This document shows positions 11,226 through 22,857 of a stretch of DNA of 64,000 bases, in pieces (position 1 is the stretch's first letter; the number at the start of each line of letters is the position of its first letter). The stretch comes from Xiphias gladius (Eukaryota; Chordata; Actinopteri; Istiophoriformes; Xiphiidae). A program made the translations under genes and the position numbers. Location: assembly GCF_016859285.1 (NCBI RefSeq), contig NC_053414.1:4142017-4206016 (forward strand). The letters run 5' to 3'. Below the pieces are notes generated by a model. That model was not told where the DNA came from. It saw nothing but the letters and a program-made list of their open reading frames with translations, and searched no databases.

Positions 11226-12451
11226 TTGTCAAAATGTGATGTAAATATTTTAATAAAAGAACCAGCCAAAGCTTCACCGTATGATATATCTGTATGGATA
11301 GAAAGAGGAGCAAGGAAACAAGATGATCTATGGAGAGCACCAGATGGTAGACCAGTGTTGCCTCCAGGAATGGTGCCAGCAGTGTTAGAGGAGGCACATG
11401 GGTTGATACACTGTGGTAAGCAACAAATGGAGAGACAGTTGACCCACTGATGGCACCCTTATTTACCTGCAATGATAGAAAATCATGTGAGGGAATGCTC
11501 CATTTGCAATGTACATAACGTAAAAAGTTCTGTGAAACCACATGAGGGAAATTTTCCCTACCCAAGCTACCAGGGGAAAAGATAGTGACTGATTATACAG
11601 ATATGGGAGAGGCAGTAAGGGGATATAGGTATCTTTTGGTCGCCGTGGATGCATACACAGGATGGCCAGAAGCAATACCTACAAAAAAGGAGGATGCAAA
11701 ATCAGTGATTAAGTTTCTGATAAACCAATACATCCCTTTCCATGGATTCCCTAGGAGAATCCGTTCTGACAATGGTACACATTTCAAAAATCATCATTGC
11801 AGGAAGTAGAACAAACCTTAGGTTTAAAACATGCCTTTGGGTCAGTGTACCATCCACAGTCACAAGGAAAGGTGGAAAGAATGAACAGAAACATGAAAGA
11901 CAAATTGGCTAAAATCTGCACACAAACTAAACTGTCATGGGTGGATGCCCTCCCTATAGCGTTGATAGGTATTAGGAGTTCAGTGAACAGAATCACAGGG
12001 TATACTCCATTTGAGCTATCCAGGGGACAACAGTGTCCTGGACCAGGAGCAGGAGTAGTGCAGACTCCCAGCTCGCCCAAAATGAGATATAAGTTGAAAA
12101 TGAGATTTCGAACAATTAACCGCTCTTATCTCAGCCTTCTCTTCTCAGGTACACGACATCGCACCAGGAGGAGGAGACAATACACCACACTCGGCTGAGT
12201 GGGTGTACCTGAAAGCCATCAAAAGAAAGTGGTCAGAACCAAGGTGGACAGGCCCCTTTGAAGTGGTTGAGTGCACATCTCGCGCTGTCAGACTCAGAGG
12301 AAAGGGGGACACTTGGTTTCATTGGAGTAGGTGTAAACCTGCTGAAAACCCAAAGCGTAGTCTGACTGAAGTTAGAAAAGAGTTGAAAGAACTGTCAGCT
12401 GATTCATGTCCCACCGAAACAGAAGATACAAAAGAAAAGAACGCAGAGTAG
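11226..12451 (+). pseudogene. pol: Integrase (stops and frameshifts)
   Basis: The HHCC zinc domain is visible (HGLIHC and TH before an in-frame TGA at 11448-11450, then CSICNVH). The catalytic core has DYTDMG, then RIRSDNGTHF (second Asp, near 11765), then HPQSQGKVERMN with the catalytic Glu near 11870. The C-terminal part (12203-12451) has RWTGPFEVVE, a GPF/Y-type motif typical of gamma/epsilon-like integrases. Frame breaks occur near 11450-11585, 11795-11810 and 12090-12200. All three acidic residues persist but the reading frame does not. Confidence 0.85.
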
Positions 12452-12949
12452 GGTCAAGTTTATTTGCCCCGGAAGAGGTGCAGACTTTCCCCTGGGTAAA
12501 CCTGAAGTTATTAGAATCATTCTTTACCAAATTGATAACTATATATAAGGGCCTCCAAAGGTTAAACATTTTTGCCAGAAGACAGGAGGCCTGAATTACA
12601 GTGGATAGCACTGTGGTTCCCTCCATTGAAGCCATTAATACCTGTACCGGCTTGCCCTGAAAAACTTCAGATCTCAGTGTATACTAATATCGACCTACCT
12701 TCTTTCGTGTTAGATCTGTGGTAGATAGCATGCTAGTGACTTAATACGACCAGAAGAGTCAGTCAGGCAATGCATTAATCCCCAGAGGGATTTTATTAAT
12801 TTATAGAAGTGTGGCTAGCTGGTTGTTTAATATATATAGGAGAACCACATTATTCTTAACCTGCTTTGCAAATAGAGAGAAAAAAATTGTTTAGCATCAC
12901 TATTTTATGCTATTTTAGGCAAGGTATTTTTACTGAATAAAGTATTATC
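12452..12949 (+). other. Non-coding interval between pol and env
   Basis: No domain is recognised in this AT-rich stretch. In a complete provirus the pol/env junction usually overlaps or nearly does, so the gap fits erosion. A GGTTCCCTCC-like pyrimidine stretch near 12613 is the only hint of an env splice acceptor. Confidence 0.4.
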
Positions 12950-13657
12950 ATGTATGTTTTCTGGAAGACCCTGTTGGGTCTCTCCTTGATTTTAATTGCC
13001 ATTGTCTTATCTCTGTTTGGTTTGGACAATGTGGGAGACCACGGAAACCAGGTACAGGTGCGATTTAAAAGACAATATGTCAACCAAAAAGGTAAGAAAC
13101 GACAAGATTGGTGCCTCAACAAATACGGAGGCATCGAGCTAAATTACACATTTGGAGATAACACAGGGTGGATATTCGATCTGTGCCCAAGTAATCGATT
13201 GCTATGGTCAGGACTCCAACTGGAGGGGCTACGATCTCATGTCTGCGACTCCTATTCAGGGGGCGTATGTCACATCTTTGGAGATCAATGTTGTGTGGTC
13301 ATCCCTAATAACACTGCACCTGATGGGACCGTCACAAGAGCTCTACAGGCCATTAGGGTTTTATATGATGAAATGGCATCACACACAGGTATAGATGATC
13401 CTTTCACTAATGTGCTTGACAGTTGGTTTGGAAAATGGCGCAACCTGGTGGTCTCCGTTGTCTCCTCACTGATTGCTGTTGCTGGAATGTTAGTATTGTG
13501 TGGATGTTGTTGTGTTCCCTGTATTCGTTCTCTCTGTGTCATACTTATCAACACCACCATTGAAGGCAAGGCCGCACAACCACCTCCCTATCAGAGGGAG
13601 GTGGTTGTAGAGGATGACGAGGATGAGACCGTAAAGGTGGCTGCCACTTGGGAATGA
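12950..13657 (+). CDS. env: Env, internally deleted but open (235 codons)
   Basis: The frame starts with a short basic stretch and a hydrophobic signal/anchor (LLGLSLILIAIVLSLFG). After about 80 surface-type residues comes CHIFGDQCC (13268-13294), the CX6CC motif of transmembrane subunits. It is followed by an ectodomain stub, a membrane-spanning segment (VVSVVSSLIAVAGMLVLCG), a Cys-rich juxtamembrane stretch, and a tail with PPPY (13580-13591) and an acidic end. Most of the surface subunit, the furin-type site and the fusion peptide are absent, so it cannot be a normal entry glycoprotein. Whether it is translated is unknown. It ends 38 bases before LTR3. Confidence 0.75.
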   Translation: MYVFWKTLLGLSLILIAIVLSLFGLDNVGDHGNQVQVRFKRQYVNQKGKKRQDWCLNKYGGIELNYTFGDNTGWIFDLCPSNRLLWSGLQLEGLRSHVCDSYSGGVCHIFGDQCCVVIPNNTAPDGTVTRALQAIRVLYDEMASHTGIDDPFTNVLDSWFGKWRNLVVSVVSSLIAVAGMLVLCGCCCVPCIRSLCVILINTTIEGKAAQPPPYQREVVVEDDEDETVKVAATWE

Positions 13658-13684
13658 TGTTGATCTCAGAAGTTATCTGAGATC

Positions 13685-13693
13685 AAAAGGGGG
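13685..13693 (+). other. Polypurine tract
   Basis: AAAAGGGGG lies two bases before the TG of LTR3, the standard plus-strand primer site. The identical tract precedes LTR2 at 4888-4896. Confidence 0.85.
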
Positions 13694-13695
13694 TC

Positions 13696-14284
13696 TGAAG
13701 GGTTATTTTTATGTGTTTTTATATATTATCTTGTTATGAGATTAAAAGAAAGCGGCTTGTGGTGCTTATTAAACTCAGGTGCTGGTACTAAACAGAGGTG
13801 TTATTCTGCAAGGAATGCACCCAAAGATATATGGTTGTCTATATGTGACAAAAAACCCTGAGAAACTGTCCTTGGGTGTTGTGTAGTGTCTTGTTTTTTT
13901 CTACCTCTTTTTCTACAGATAAGTCGTTAAATGGGGAGAGTCAATCATGTCCAGAGTGAAGTGTCCGTACGAGGGAGGCACATACCTGAGGAGTGACAGA
14001 GGTCTCAGCCAATAAGAAGATGACCGTGCCGACAATGTTATTTACTATGTTTAAACCTAATATCTGCCGGACCAGGGAGAGAATAGTCACTCAGACTTCG
14101 TGAACTGATGTGAATGCTGTATGCTTGTCAGGGATGCGTAGTCTGGTCCAGAGCTCTGTGAGCAGCCTCAGTCTTTAAGACTCAGCTGTATTTTAATAAA
14201 TAGATGTGAATTTAACTTTTTGCGTCCTGCATACTTCACTAAACGAATGCGCGAGTCCTGATGTTTTGAAGGATGGACTCAACA
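13696..14284 (+). repeat. LTR3, 3' LTR (589 bp)
   Basis: It begins TGAAGGG after the polypurine tract and ends CTCAACA before GGAC. It matches LTR2 along its length except for substitutions, a short insertion at about 14170 (CAGTCTTTAAG versus TCTTTAAG), and loss of about 26 bases near 13855. Confidence 0.88.
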
Positions 14285-14288
14285 GGAC

Positions 14289-15448
14289 ACATGGCGGTAA
14301 TTGCCTGGTCCTCGAATATAAGACGGCCCCTACTTGGAATGACTACAACACTGTACATTAAAGGTTCATTTTTATCTGAATGTTAATTAATAACCATCAT
14401 GAAACAACAGCAAAAAAAAAAACCCCGTACGTACACAGAGCATGGACATCACATTTAATATACTGCAGCTCTCGCTTAAACCGTGCCGTTAAAGACAGCG
14501 GCACCGGCAACAGCAAAAAGTTGAAAGTCAGAAAGTCTTCCCGGTCTCAGAGTTTCAGTTTCCTGACAGGTAAAAAATGCAGAGCGCTCACCTGCAGTAT
14601 TCTGGCTCACAGGGTCTGTCAGCGTGAAGCTCCAACAGACAAAAGACAAAAACGAACCATTTTGACCCATCATATGGAAACTACAGTAATATATTCTGGT
14701 ATCTTATGACTAGTGAATACTATTTAGATCAGCTTGTAATTAGTTAATACCCCCCCCCATAGCTCTGAGACAACCGACAAGGAAATAACTGTTCACACAT
14801 GGATGCCTCGGATCAGCCAGCGTGTGTTGCATGTACCAACGAAAGGTAAGTAAACACCTGAGGAAGGGCGAGAGGAGAGGAACGTCACTTAGCATTATTT
14901 TCTAAATCTTCACCTGTCTGATGGCAGGAACATGTGCAAGGGCTGGGCAAGAATTCGGCGTCACTGTTAACGACTTGACAGCAGGATCACGCAGTGATTA
15001 CATGAACACATCGTGTTGTCACTCTACGAATTCCTGCTCTAATAATGACTTCAAAAAAACAACAACCAAATAAACGATTTGGGGTTTTGATTTGCGCATA
15101 TGGAGAGTTTGGGGTCATGCAACGCGTAACAGTGGAACACAGGTCACGACTCCGGACACGAACGTCGTGTTTATTATACATGTTATACAGTAGCTCTATA
15201 TTGGAAAATACCTCGTTGGTATCATTTTAATTTTAACAATCTAACCCTAAGAATATTGCACATCCTCTATGTGCAAGTCTTAACCGCTGCAGCCCTGTCC
15301 CTTAAAAATTGCATTTTATGTACCATTAATTTGTAACAGAAAATATTTTTAAAGAACAATGCACTGCTGGCGGAAGACGTTGTATATCAGCTTAATGAAT
15401 AAATGGTTTCTGCAAAACTCGCAAAACGTTTATTCTGCAGGTCTCTTC
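14289..15448. other. Unique DNA between the retrovirus and the LTR fragment
   Basis: No coding region is supported on either strand. The minus strand was read for the missing catalytic half of deaminase gene 2 (HAE and PC-x-C motifs) and none was found. A C-run (14751-14758) is the only low-complexity feature. Confidence 0.5.
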
Positions 15449-15853
15449 TGTTGAGTCCATCCTTCACATCATCAGGACTCGCGCATTCGTTTAGTGAAGT
15501 ATGCAGGACGCAAAAAGTTAAATTCACATCTATTTATTAAAATACAGCCGAGTCTTAAAGACTGAGGTTGCTCACGGAGCTCTGGACCAGACTCTGCATC
15601 CCTGACGAGCATACAGCATCCACATCAGTTCACGAAGTCTGAGTGACTATTCTCTCCCTGGTCCGGCAGATATTAGGTTTAAACATAGTAATTAACATTG
15701 TCGGCACGGTCATCTTCTTATTGGCTGAGACCTCCGTCGCTCCTCAGGTATGTGCCTCCCTCGTACGGACACTTCACTCTGTACGTGATTGACTCTCCCC
15801 ATTTATCTGTAGAAAAAGACAAGACACCACACAGCACCCCAGGACGGTTTCTC
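15449..15853 (-). repeat. Antisense LTR fragment of the same retrovirus family
   Basis: In reverse complement, the stretch from 15449 (LTR terminus TGTTGAGTCC) to 15853 follows LTR2 from about 5090 to its 3' end, including the AATAAA and the TTTTGCGTCCTGCATACTTC block. The first 190 bases of the LTR are missing, so it is not an intact solo LTR. It abuts the coding sequence of deaminase gene 2 at 15853/15854. Confidence 0.85.
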
Positions 15854-17243
15854 CTAGTGTCCCAGTGTGCACGTCACACTGTAGTAGCGTATTCCTCGCT
15901 TGGTCAACAGTGTCAGGGACTTGATTCATATCATACGTTTTCCGGGCATTGTTGTATGGGATGGTTACGGCCAGACTGAACATGGGGAATTTTCTGTCAG
16001 AGAAAACAGATGCAAAAAATGTCTTTCTAGACATTAACTCTGTCAGTCTCTGGTCCTTGTGCATGTTTTTATAGGTGTCTTGTGTTTTTTTTTTCCGTCC
16101 TTTTGTCTTTGCTCTAAAGCACACTGCAAGTATTGTTTTGTGAAGTGTACATAATTCCTTACTGACCTTGGCCATCCATAGCTTGGTCTATACCTGCCAG
16201 GGGAAACGGATACAGATGTTACTGGGTATGTTTGGTCGTTTGATAGATGGAAGAATACACTGATCATTGGATTTGGTCAGAAACTGTCTGAATAATAAAG
16301 AGAGACCATCGACACACAGCGAATGTAAATCTATGGTGTTAAGCCAGTTCAGTACCAGTTCAGTTTTCATCATAAAAAATGAGATGAAAGATTGGCTCCT
16401 CTTCAGACTACTCCTCTTTTGTTAGGAACACTTAGAAAGGCCACTTGACTTTGTCATGTCTATGGGTGATTTTGTTTTTATGAATTCATACAATACATTA
16501 AACACATGTTAAAAATGCTATATCTATATGCTATATCTATATCTCAACTCATTTTACTGAAAGGTTCTTTTCTTTAAAAATTCTTTATCCAAAAACCGGT
16601 GTTGCAAAAACAAACTTCTTCATATACTCAGGGCCATGTTATGTTCAGGCCTTTGAGTTTTTCCCTCTATAATCCAGAGAAAGTTGTCTCGCCTGTTCAG
16701 AATTTCTTTTGCAATTCCTGCAAGTTGGTTCTGGTCCACAGCAGCCAAACTGTCCCCGGTAGACAGGAACACACCCAGCGCTACACCCACCCAGCACAGG
16801 CCAGTCACCTGAGTGTTTTTAACAAACAGCATCGGCGAATAACAGGGATGGTAATGACAATAATAACAGGACCAAGTACGTTAGCCGTTGAGATCGTAAC
16901 TGTCTTTAATTCAAACTTGTTTGCCAGTTCAAATACATTGTTTTGCCAAACTGCAACTTTTAAACACCACACTGACAAATTCACATTCCAAAACATCATA
17001 AAAGATCAGGCAAAATTAATGATTTGTGGTGCTGACTGTTGCACCAAAGTCAATGAATGTATCTTTAAATTGTAAAGTCATTATGGAAATTACTACCACG
17101 TCTATTTCTCAATCTTTCAGTCCATTGCGACACCTTGCTTAGAGAACGTTATGTTATCTACCTATCTGAGTTTTGTTTTTTGTTTTTTTTGGTATTCTAA
17201 GATATGATTTTCACTTAATCCATCCAAGTGAAAATCTTTTACC
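15854..17243 (-). pseudogene. Second secreted deaminase-like gene, truncated by an LTR fragment
   Basis: Exon 1 (about 16832-16693) encodes a signal peptide homologous to gene 1 (GLCWVGVALGVFLSTGDSLA). The Met position used by gene 1 is GTG here (16808-16806), and an in-frame ATG lies eight codons upstream. Its donor reads CAG|GC rather than GT. A 27-base exon (16193-16167, between CAG and gtcagt) and a third exon starting at 15993 (after TTTTCTCTGACAG) keep phase 2 throughout. They encode the strand FSLAVTIPYNN, matching VSVAVNIPN of gene 1. The frame then runs into the LTR fragment at 15853, before the HAE and PC motifs. No catalytic half is present, so this is a broken paralogue. The 27-base exon is inferred from phases. 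Confidence 0.65.
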
Positions 17244-17310
17244 TGCTTTGGTGGAGAAAGACGAGAAAGACTCGGATTGACTGCAGTCAGAAGGGAAACA
17301 CATTTTTATA
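17243..17310 (-). promoter_or_regulatory. TATA box and non-coding exon of deaminase gene 2
   Basis: On the minus strand, TATAAAAA (17310-17303) precedes a short exon ending CCACCAAAGCAG with donor gtaaaa (exon end 17243). Layout and exon end match those of gene 1, showing that the duplication included the promoter. Confidence 0.6.
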
Positions 17311-19303
17311 GACCAGAGTGTGGCCGTGGGGAAACCACCGTAGTGACACCATGCCCTTATCTGAACATGTCTCAAAGAAATTATGTAGGGGGAGGAAGAT
17401 GAGAAAGGCATTTTACAGTTCTACTAAGGAAGCTGAACATAGACTGTGGCATTTGTGTTGTCACGTAGCCTTGACTCAAAACCTTCGCAGGCTTGCTGTT
17501 GACTGATTCAGTGCTCACAAAAGGGCATTTGGGATAGACCTAGTTGTGGTCCCTATTACTTTCAGTTATGATTCAGTTAAAATCAATACAGTGTGGAATT
17601 TGAGACTGAGAAAAGACCTGAGAATGTTGTGTGACTTCCGAAATCAATGACTGTGTCCCACCTCTTCCGCTGCGATCTAACAAAGGGCTGGTTTCAGAAA
17701 GACTGACCTTGACTATGGCTTAGATCACACTAATAGTCAGACTTCAGATAGACAACTTAGGTCATCCGTTGCATAACGCTGTCTCGTTCTTGACTGCCTT
17801 AACTAAGGTCTAATTTTCTGAGAGGTCTGGGAATATTAATGCCTTGTTCAAAATAATGATTAAAAAAAAGTGGCTGAAGCGTCAAATTGCTCAGCTGCGT
17901 TCACCCAATCAGAAAATGTTCGTCTTCAGGAAGAATTCACTGGTTACAAGGTCGTGTTATTAGGAAAATTCAGCGAGTGCAAAAATATAAAAAGTCATCC
18001 GGTAGCATAAAATCTACAGGTGTACAGGGCAGTGCAGAGCTGTAGCAGAGCTGAGCTGCTCTGGCTTCTTAATGTGGCCGGGCTCAAACCCGTCAGCCAG
18101 GCTCGGGATGGGACGACTGACGACGTCCTCACTGCCGTTGACCTCCAACAGGTTACCGGGCTCTTTAGCCTCCTTCCCTTCTCATTACTCGCTCCACAAC
18201 ATCGTTAACAAAACACAAACTACGAGCCGTGCTTTGCTGGGGGGTTTTTTTTGTCCTTTGGTACCACTGGTCAGCAGGTGTCACTGCCCGTTGAAATAAG
18301 TCAGTTTTTCTTTTTGTGAGACCGTCTAACTAGCATTAGACTAATCTAAGAGCAGAGTTAAGAACGGCCTAACACTACAGACCGGTTAAATGTGAGGCAG
18401 AGTTAAGGCTACGGTTTGTAAGGAAGGCCTCGGTGCCGCTTCAGGAAATAGAAAAGCTTGTTATAGGTCTGGAAACGATATGAGATGATAACGATTCCAA
18501 CGTGGGGGAAACAGAGAATCAGTGATATGCTCAGTAAGTTAGCATGGTGTATACCTGTCGGTCTACTACAGTGTTTATCTCTCTAGATTATTTCAACTGG
18601 TTTTTCTTTGTGTGTGTGTTTGTGTTTCAACTCTACAGAGCATCACCTCAAAATACTTTGAATCTGCTTCAGTTTTTACTGCACTGTGTTTAGCGTTAGC
18701 TTAGTCTTAGCCAACAGCGCAGCACTACTGCCTCTACTGACAGCACCCTATTAACATCTATTAACTCATTTGTGAATTATGCCCAGTCACAAAACATCAC
18801 CAGTGATAATTTCAGGGTCGGGGTTTGCTATGACAAAAATCAGTGTACTTTAAAATTTGTTTAGTCTTCTAGCAGGAAAAACAAAAAAAAAATCAGAATT
18901 TAAAGCAACATTAAACATTTTACTATGCTGCACAAAGATGACAATCTACAGACGGAAAACACTATAAAAGTCACATGAAAGATGCAACTGAGGACAAATT
19001 GTCTGAAGCCTGAGATGTGCAGCTACAGAGGCCTAGCATTTATCGACGGCTAAGTTTAGCCCACACTGCCCCTCCTGTTAAGTAAACGATTTTTCCATGA
19101 GGTTTCTGGGGAAATAAAACTCTCGGTCCTGCTCTTTGGCACAGTCCACCATTAGTCAAACCTGTAACACTTTATAACCTGCCGTAAAACAGGATTGCTG
19201 GGACGGAGGAGGAGATAAACTGCGGACGCCTCTTAACGCCTGTGATTCAGGTGATCCATTCAGTGTTGGTTGTCAGGGTCTGGGAAAACACAACGGAGCC
19301 AAC
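17311..19303. other. Intergenic region between deaminase gene 2 and the cadherin gene
   Basis: No gene is supported. The part from about 17690 to 18420 has loosely palindromic motifs (GGTTTCAGAAAGA, then TAAGGTCTAATTTTCTGAGAGG and CTAATCTAAGAGCAGAGTTAAG) that may be a decayed DNA-transposon relative. I could not fix its ends. Confidence 0.4.
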
Positions 19304-22300
19304 ATGGACCCCGGTGGTTTGAGTCGGACCTGTGTCCTCGTCGTCGTCTCCGTTTGTGTGTGTCTCGCTATGGGCAGTCCTATAGGTGAGTGGAGCCGGG
19401 ATAGATTTCCTAGAGTTTAGAAATTTTTGATTAAGAAAACTTAGGCAGCTGTTTTTTTGTCTTGTGGTACTGAAGCCCCGAGATTTGTCATTTGATTACA
19501 TTAATGGAAAAAATATAAATCTCTCTACTATGTCAGTAGAAAGACACAGTTTTTTGTTTCCGGATCTTATTTCCGTCTGCCAGAAATCTGAGAAATACAT
19601 TATCATAAAACGATTCTGTCATTGAGCTGTTTAATCAGTCCTGTGTTCCAAAGTCCAACGATAGGTGTCACAAGTACCACAAAAAAAAAAAAAAAACTTC
19701 CCGACTGTATCTTTGACCACTTTACTTGGTAGAATTGAAAGACTTCAACCAAATTTGTCAGTTTTCTTGCATGGACTCGTCTTGTCGGGGAGGACAGTCC
19801 ACATATTCTCAGTGAGGCTGAGATCAGGGCTTCGGAGAGGCCGATCAGACGGCTTAATTTTAGCTTTAACTAGCCATCCCAAAAATAATATTTGTGTGGC
19901 TGTGTGTTTAAGAGCCAGGGTTGTTCCAAAGCCCAAAAAACACTGGAGTGTTGGAAATGGATTAAATAGTGTTTATCTGCTCCAAAGTAAGTCCCAAATG
20001 TTAGCAGGCTCACTACCTACAGCAGTTACTTAGCGCTATTTTCCAAGGCGAGAGGCAGGCCATTAGCTAACTGCGTTATTTTATGACTTAGCTGGTTATG
20101 TTAGAAAAATATCTGGCCGCTGCACTGAAACACCCTGCGGGAGCCAAGATCTTAGTACATCAGCATTAAGGCTAATTAAGGCTTGGTTAGGGGAAGGTTA
20201 CATTCCAGCAACTCGGCAGCGTTGCCGACTAATCTAAGTCGTGTTAGGTAGCGTTACTTTGTCAGACTCATTGGTTCCTCTTCTGCTTCGAATCCACTCG
20301 TAAAAGCGAAGCGTATTTTTTGAAAATACGAACATTGAGACATAAATTTAAAATCCAGAGCAAAGCGTAAGCATCCAGATCACCCAAGGGTTATGTTAGA
20401 AGCGAACAATATTTTAATCACATTTTCATAATAATACGAGGGCTGAAGAGCTCTACCCTGTGATACTCAAGCAATGCTGCTCCTGATGAGGAATCTGATA
20501 TTTTTGCGTGGAGCAGCCTTACCCTTAGTCTTTAGCCACCATGTTCATATTTCAGAGCCCTTTACCATATCTCCTTTTAAAGCGAACCACCCGGAAACGG
20601 AGCATTTACCTGACATAACCTAGTTTCAGCGTTAGAATTAGCTAATGTTGGTCCTCATTTCAGCAGAAAAAATTCGCGGTGATCTGCTAGAAATGAAATG
20701 CATGTTTTGGTCTACTTATTTGTGAAGCTGTGGGACCATTGTTTCAGAAATTTCTAAGAATTTTGAGCTGCAAATCTGCCACCATTTTTACTGTAACTGT
20801 AACTTTCTGACTTGTGTAATTCTGTACTACTATTTAAACCGCTGGGATGTTTGTGGCTCACTCCAATGTGGGCAGTCTCACGGGTCCCATTTAAACAGGC
20901 CCAGAAAAGTTACCAAACCATTTTAATACCCTCTTTTTGAAACGAAGTACATTTCCCCAATAATTTAGTTTACAGTTGCAACAATCATTAAAATTCCCAA
21001 ACTTACAGGTCATAAATGTCCCTTGTAAACATTTGAATGCGACTGGCACATAAACATTCTTCATGCCAGGTGTTGTCAATGAGTGTTTTATTTAGTTTGA
21101 GTGAACCTGCTATTTGCTGTTTACTTTCCATTAACTTATCTCCTTTTTTTTTCTGTTCCTGAAGGTAATTCAACCATAAATTGCGATACAGGCGGGAATA
21201 AAGATTTGGGTGCAGTGAATGACGGATATACCGGTAAGGTGGATAAAACATTCCTTTTAATTAGCAGTTTGCAAAATTAGATTAATTTGAAGTCACTTCC
21301 AGCAGCTGTGTCGTTCCTCAATAAAAAAGTTGAGTTTAGAAAATGACATTTCATTGTATTTCATGTTTAATCCGGTAGGTTTTACCACCGTACTTTACAT
21401 ACTATACTCTGTTAATTACTATTAATTGCAATTATCTTTTAATCTTTACTTAATTACTTGTTAAACAAATAATGTGACATCCCTGATGTTGGAATATAAC
21501 AGTGAGATGCATCATTCATGTAAAATTCATGAAAAACCTGATCAGTGATTTTTGAGATATTGTAAAAGGAAGAGAGGGTGTTTGTTTCTTTCCTGAATTT
21601 CATCAGGAAGGAAAAAAAAAATCCATGCTTCCATGGAAACTGTGAGTCCATCAGATGGTAGATGTGATGTTTGTCCTTCCCACAATGTCCCCGTGATGCC
21701 GTAGGGGACGTGGAGGTGGTCGATGGTATCAAAGCAGGAAGTGGTGTCAAGCTGGTGCCCTACATCTTCGCCGCCCACCTGGAGTTTCTGGAGCTGAGCT
21801 TTACGCTCGGACAAACCAGTGCGACCGTTCGCACCAAGAAGCCGCTGGACGCAGACGAACTGGCAGCTGTGAGTTAGGACTCCCGTGTCCTACCCTGTCT
21901 CCCGGAAACTATGACTGTTTATTGGCAAAAGCAAATACGTTTTGCTGCCCGGAGTAGGTTTTCTATCAACATAAATGGGAAAGTTAATTAATGTATCCGC
22001 AAAACATTCAGCATAATTCAGTAGGTATCCACTCTAGCCAAACGGTATCTTCTCATGGCGACTACAGCATGGATACGTTTTTTATGGTTACTGTATGTTT
22101 ACGTACTTATTGTGGTCTTGGTTAAATGTTGAAAAATTACCCGCTGACTTGCAAGACCGGATGTCTTACCCTACTAATGTTTCACTGAGACCCAACGTTT
22201 CCCCAGAGGATTCATATTTTTCATGGGTACATTCAAAGGGTTTTTTTGCCTGCTGCAATTATTCCTCCACAAAGAGATTCCTTTCCTAAAGATATTTTAA

Positions 22301-22857
22301 TGTAATTGATGCGGGACAAAATCCACTGTTTCTTTTTTCGTACTAAGATTCTCTCGGTGCTAATAATACACTTTAGCAGTTGGTGGGTGTCTTAAAAAGT
22401 TAGTATTTTGAGTACAATACTCACTCTTTGTGTTTGAACGGTCATTCTCCCCTTGCTGAGCTAGAGTGGAGGGTTTAGTAACAAAAAGAGGGAACTTTTC
22501 GATTCCAGTTTTATCTATACTTTAATTGTATTTAACACATCTACAGTTTTTCGGTTTTGCGCCACAGTATGTCCTGTAAGTCATCTCTACAGACCTGAAG
22601 TCCACTGTGTTGATGTCTTTACAGACCGACAGCACCTTGTACTATTCTATCATGTGTGATGGACTGATTAAGGTGGGTGGAACGATAAAGTTGCCGGACA
22701 AATTTAAAGCATTTACTCAGTAACATTACAAAACAAAACATTTCCAATGATGGTTTTCCTTTTGCAGTACAACAACACCCGGACGCTGAAAATCAATGAC
22801 GTCAATGACAAGAGGCCAGTATTTACGCAGAAGCTCTACAACATCAGTGTCTCTGAG
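19304..22857 (+). CDS. Cadherin exons 1-5: signal peptide and EC1
   Basis: Exons: 19304-19385, 21165-21233, 21705-21868, 22625-22672, 22768-22857; phases 1, 1, 0, 0, 0 agree. Exon 1 starts at an ATG after CCAAC and codes for a signal peptide (TCVLVVVSVCVCLAMG). EC1 is atypical: it opens with a Cys-containing segment (STINCDTGGN) and contains a second Cys (YYSIMCDG), which may pair. It closes with NDVNDKRPVF, a near-canonical DxNDN linker. CDHR5 also has Cys residues in its first repeat, a weak resemblance. Confidence 0.85.

Larger units (their letters stand above)
3814..14288 (+). mobile_element. Composite endogenous retrovirus with three LTRs and GGAC target-site duplication
   Basis: The element starts with TG at 3818 and ends with CA at 14284. 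It is flanked by GGAC on both sides (3814-3817 and 14285-14288), a 4-bp target-site duplication as made by many retroviral integrases. Order: partial LTR1, internally deleted copy A, LTR2, tRNA-Trp-like primer site, leader, gag, protease, RT, RNase H, integrase, env, polypurine tract, LTR3. The domain order and a CX6CC Env motif indicate a true retrovirus of gamma/epsilon-like (class I) affinity. Several stops, frameshifts and lost catalytic residues show that it is defective. The shared outer duplication suggests one insertion, later rearranged by LTR-mediated tandem duplication and deletion. Confidence 0.9.

Noticed and set aside
16043..16193. Reading straight through the 27-base exon of deaminase gene 2 into its Lys-rich continuation
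   Set aside because: That frame meets a stop near 16043 and shows no similarity to gene 1, whereas splicing to 15993 restores similarity and phase.
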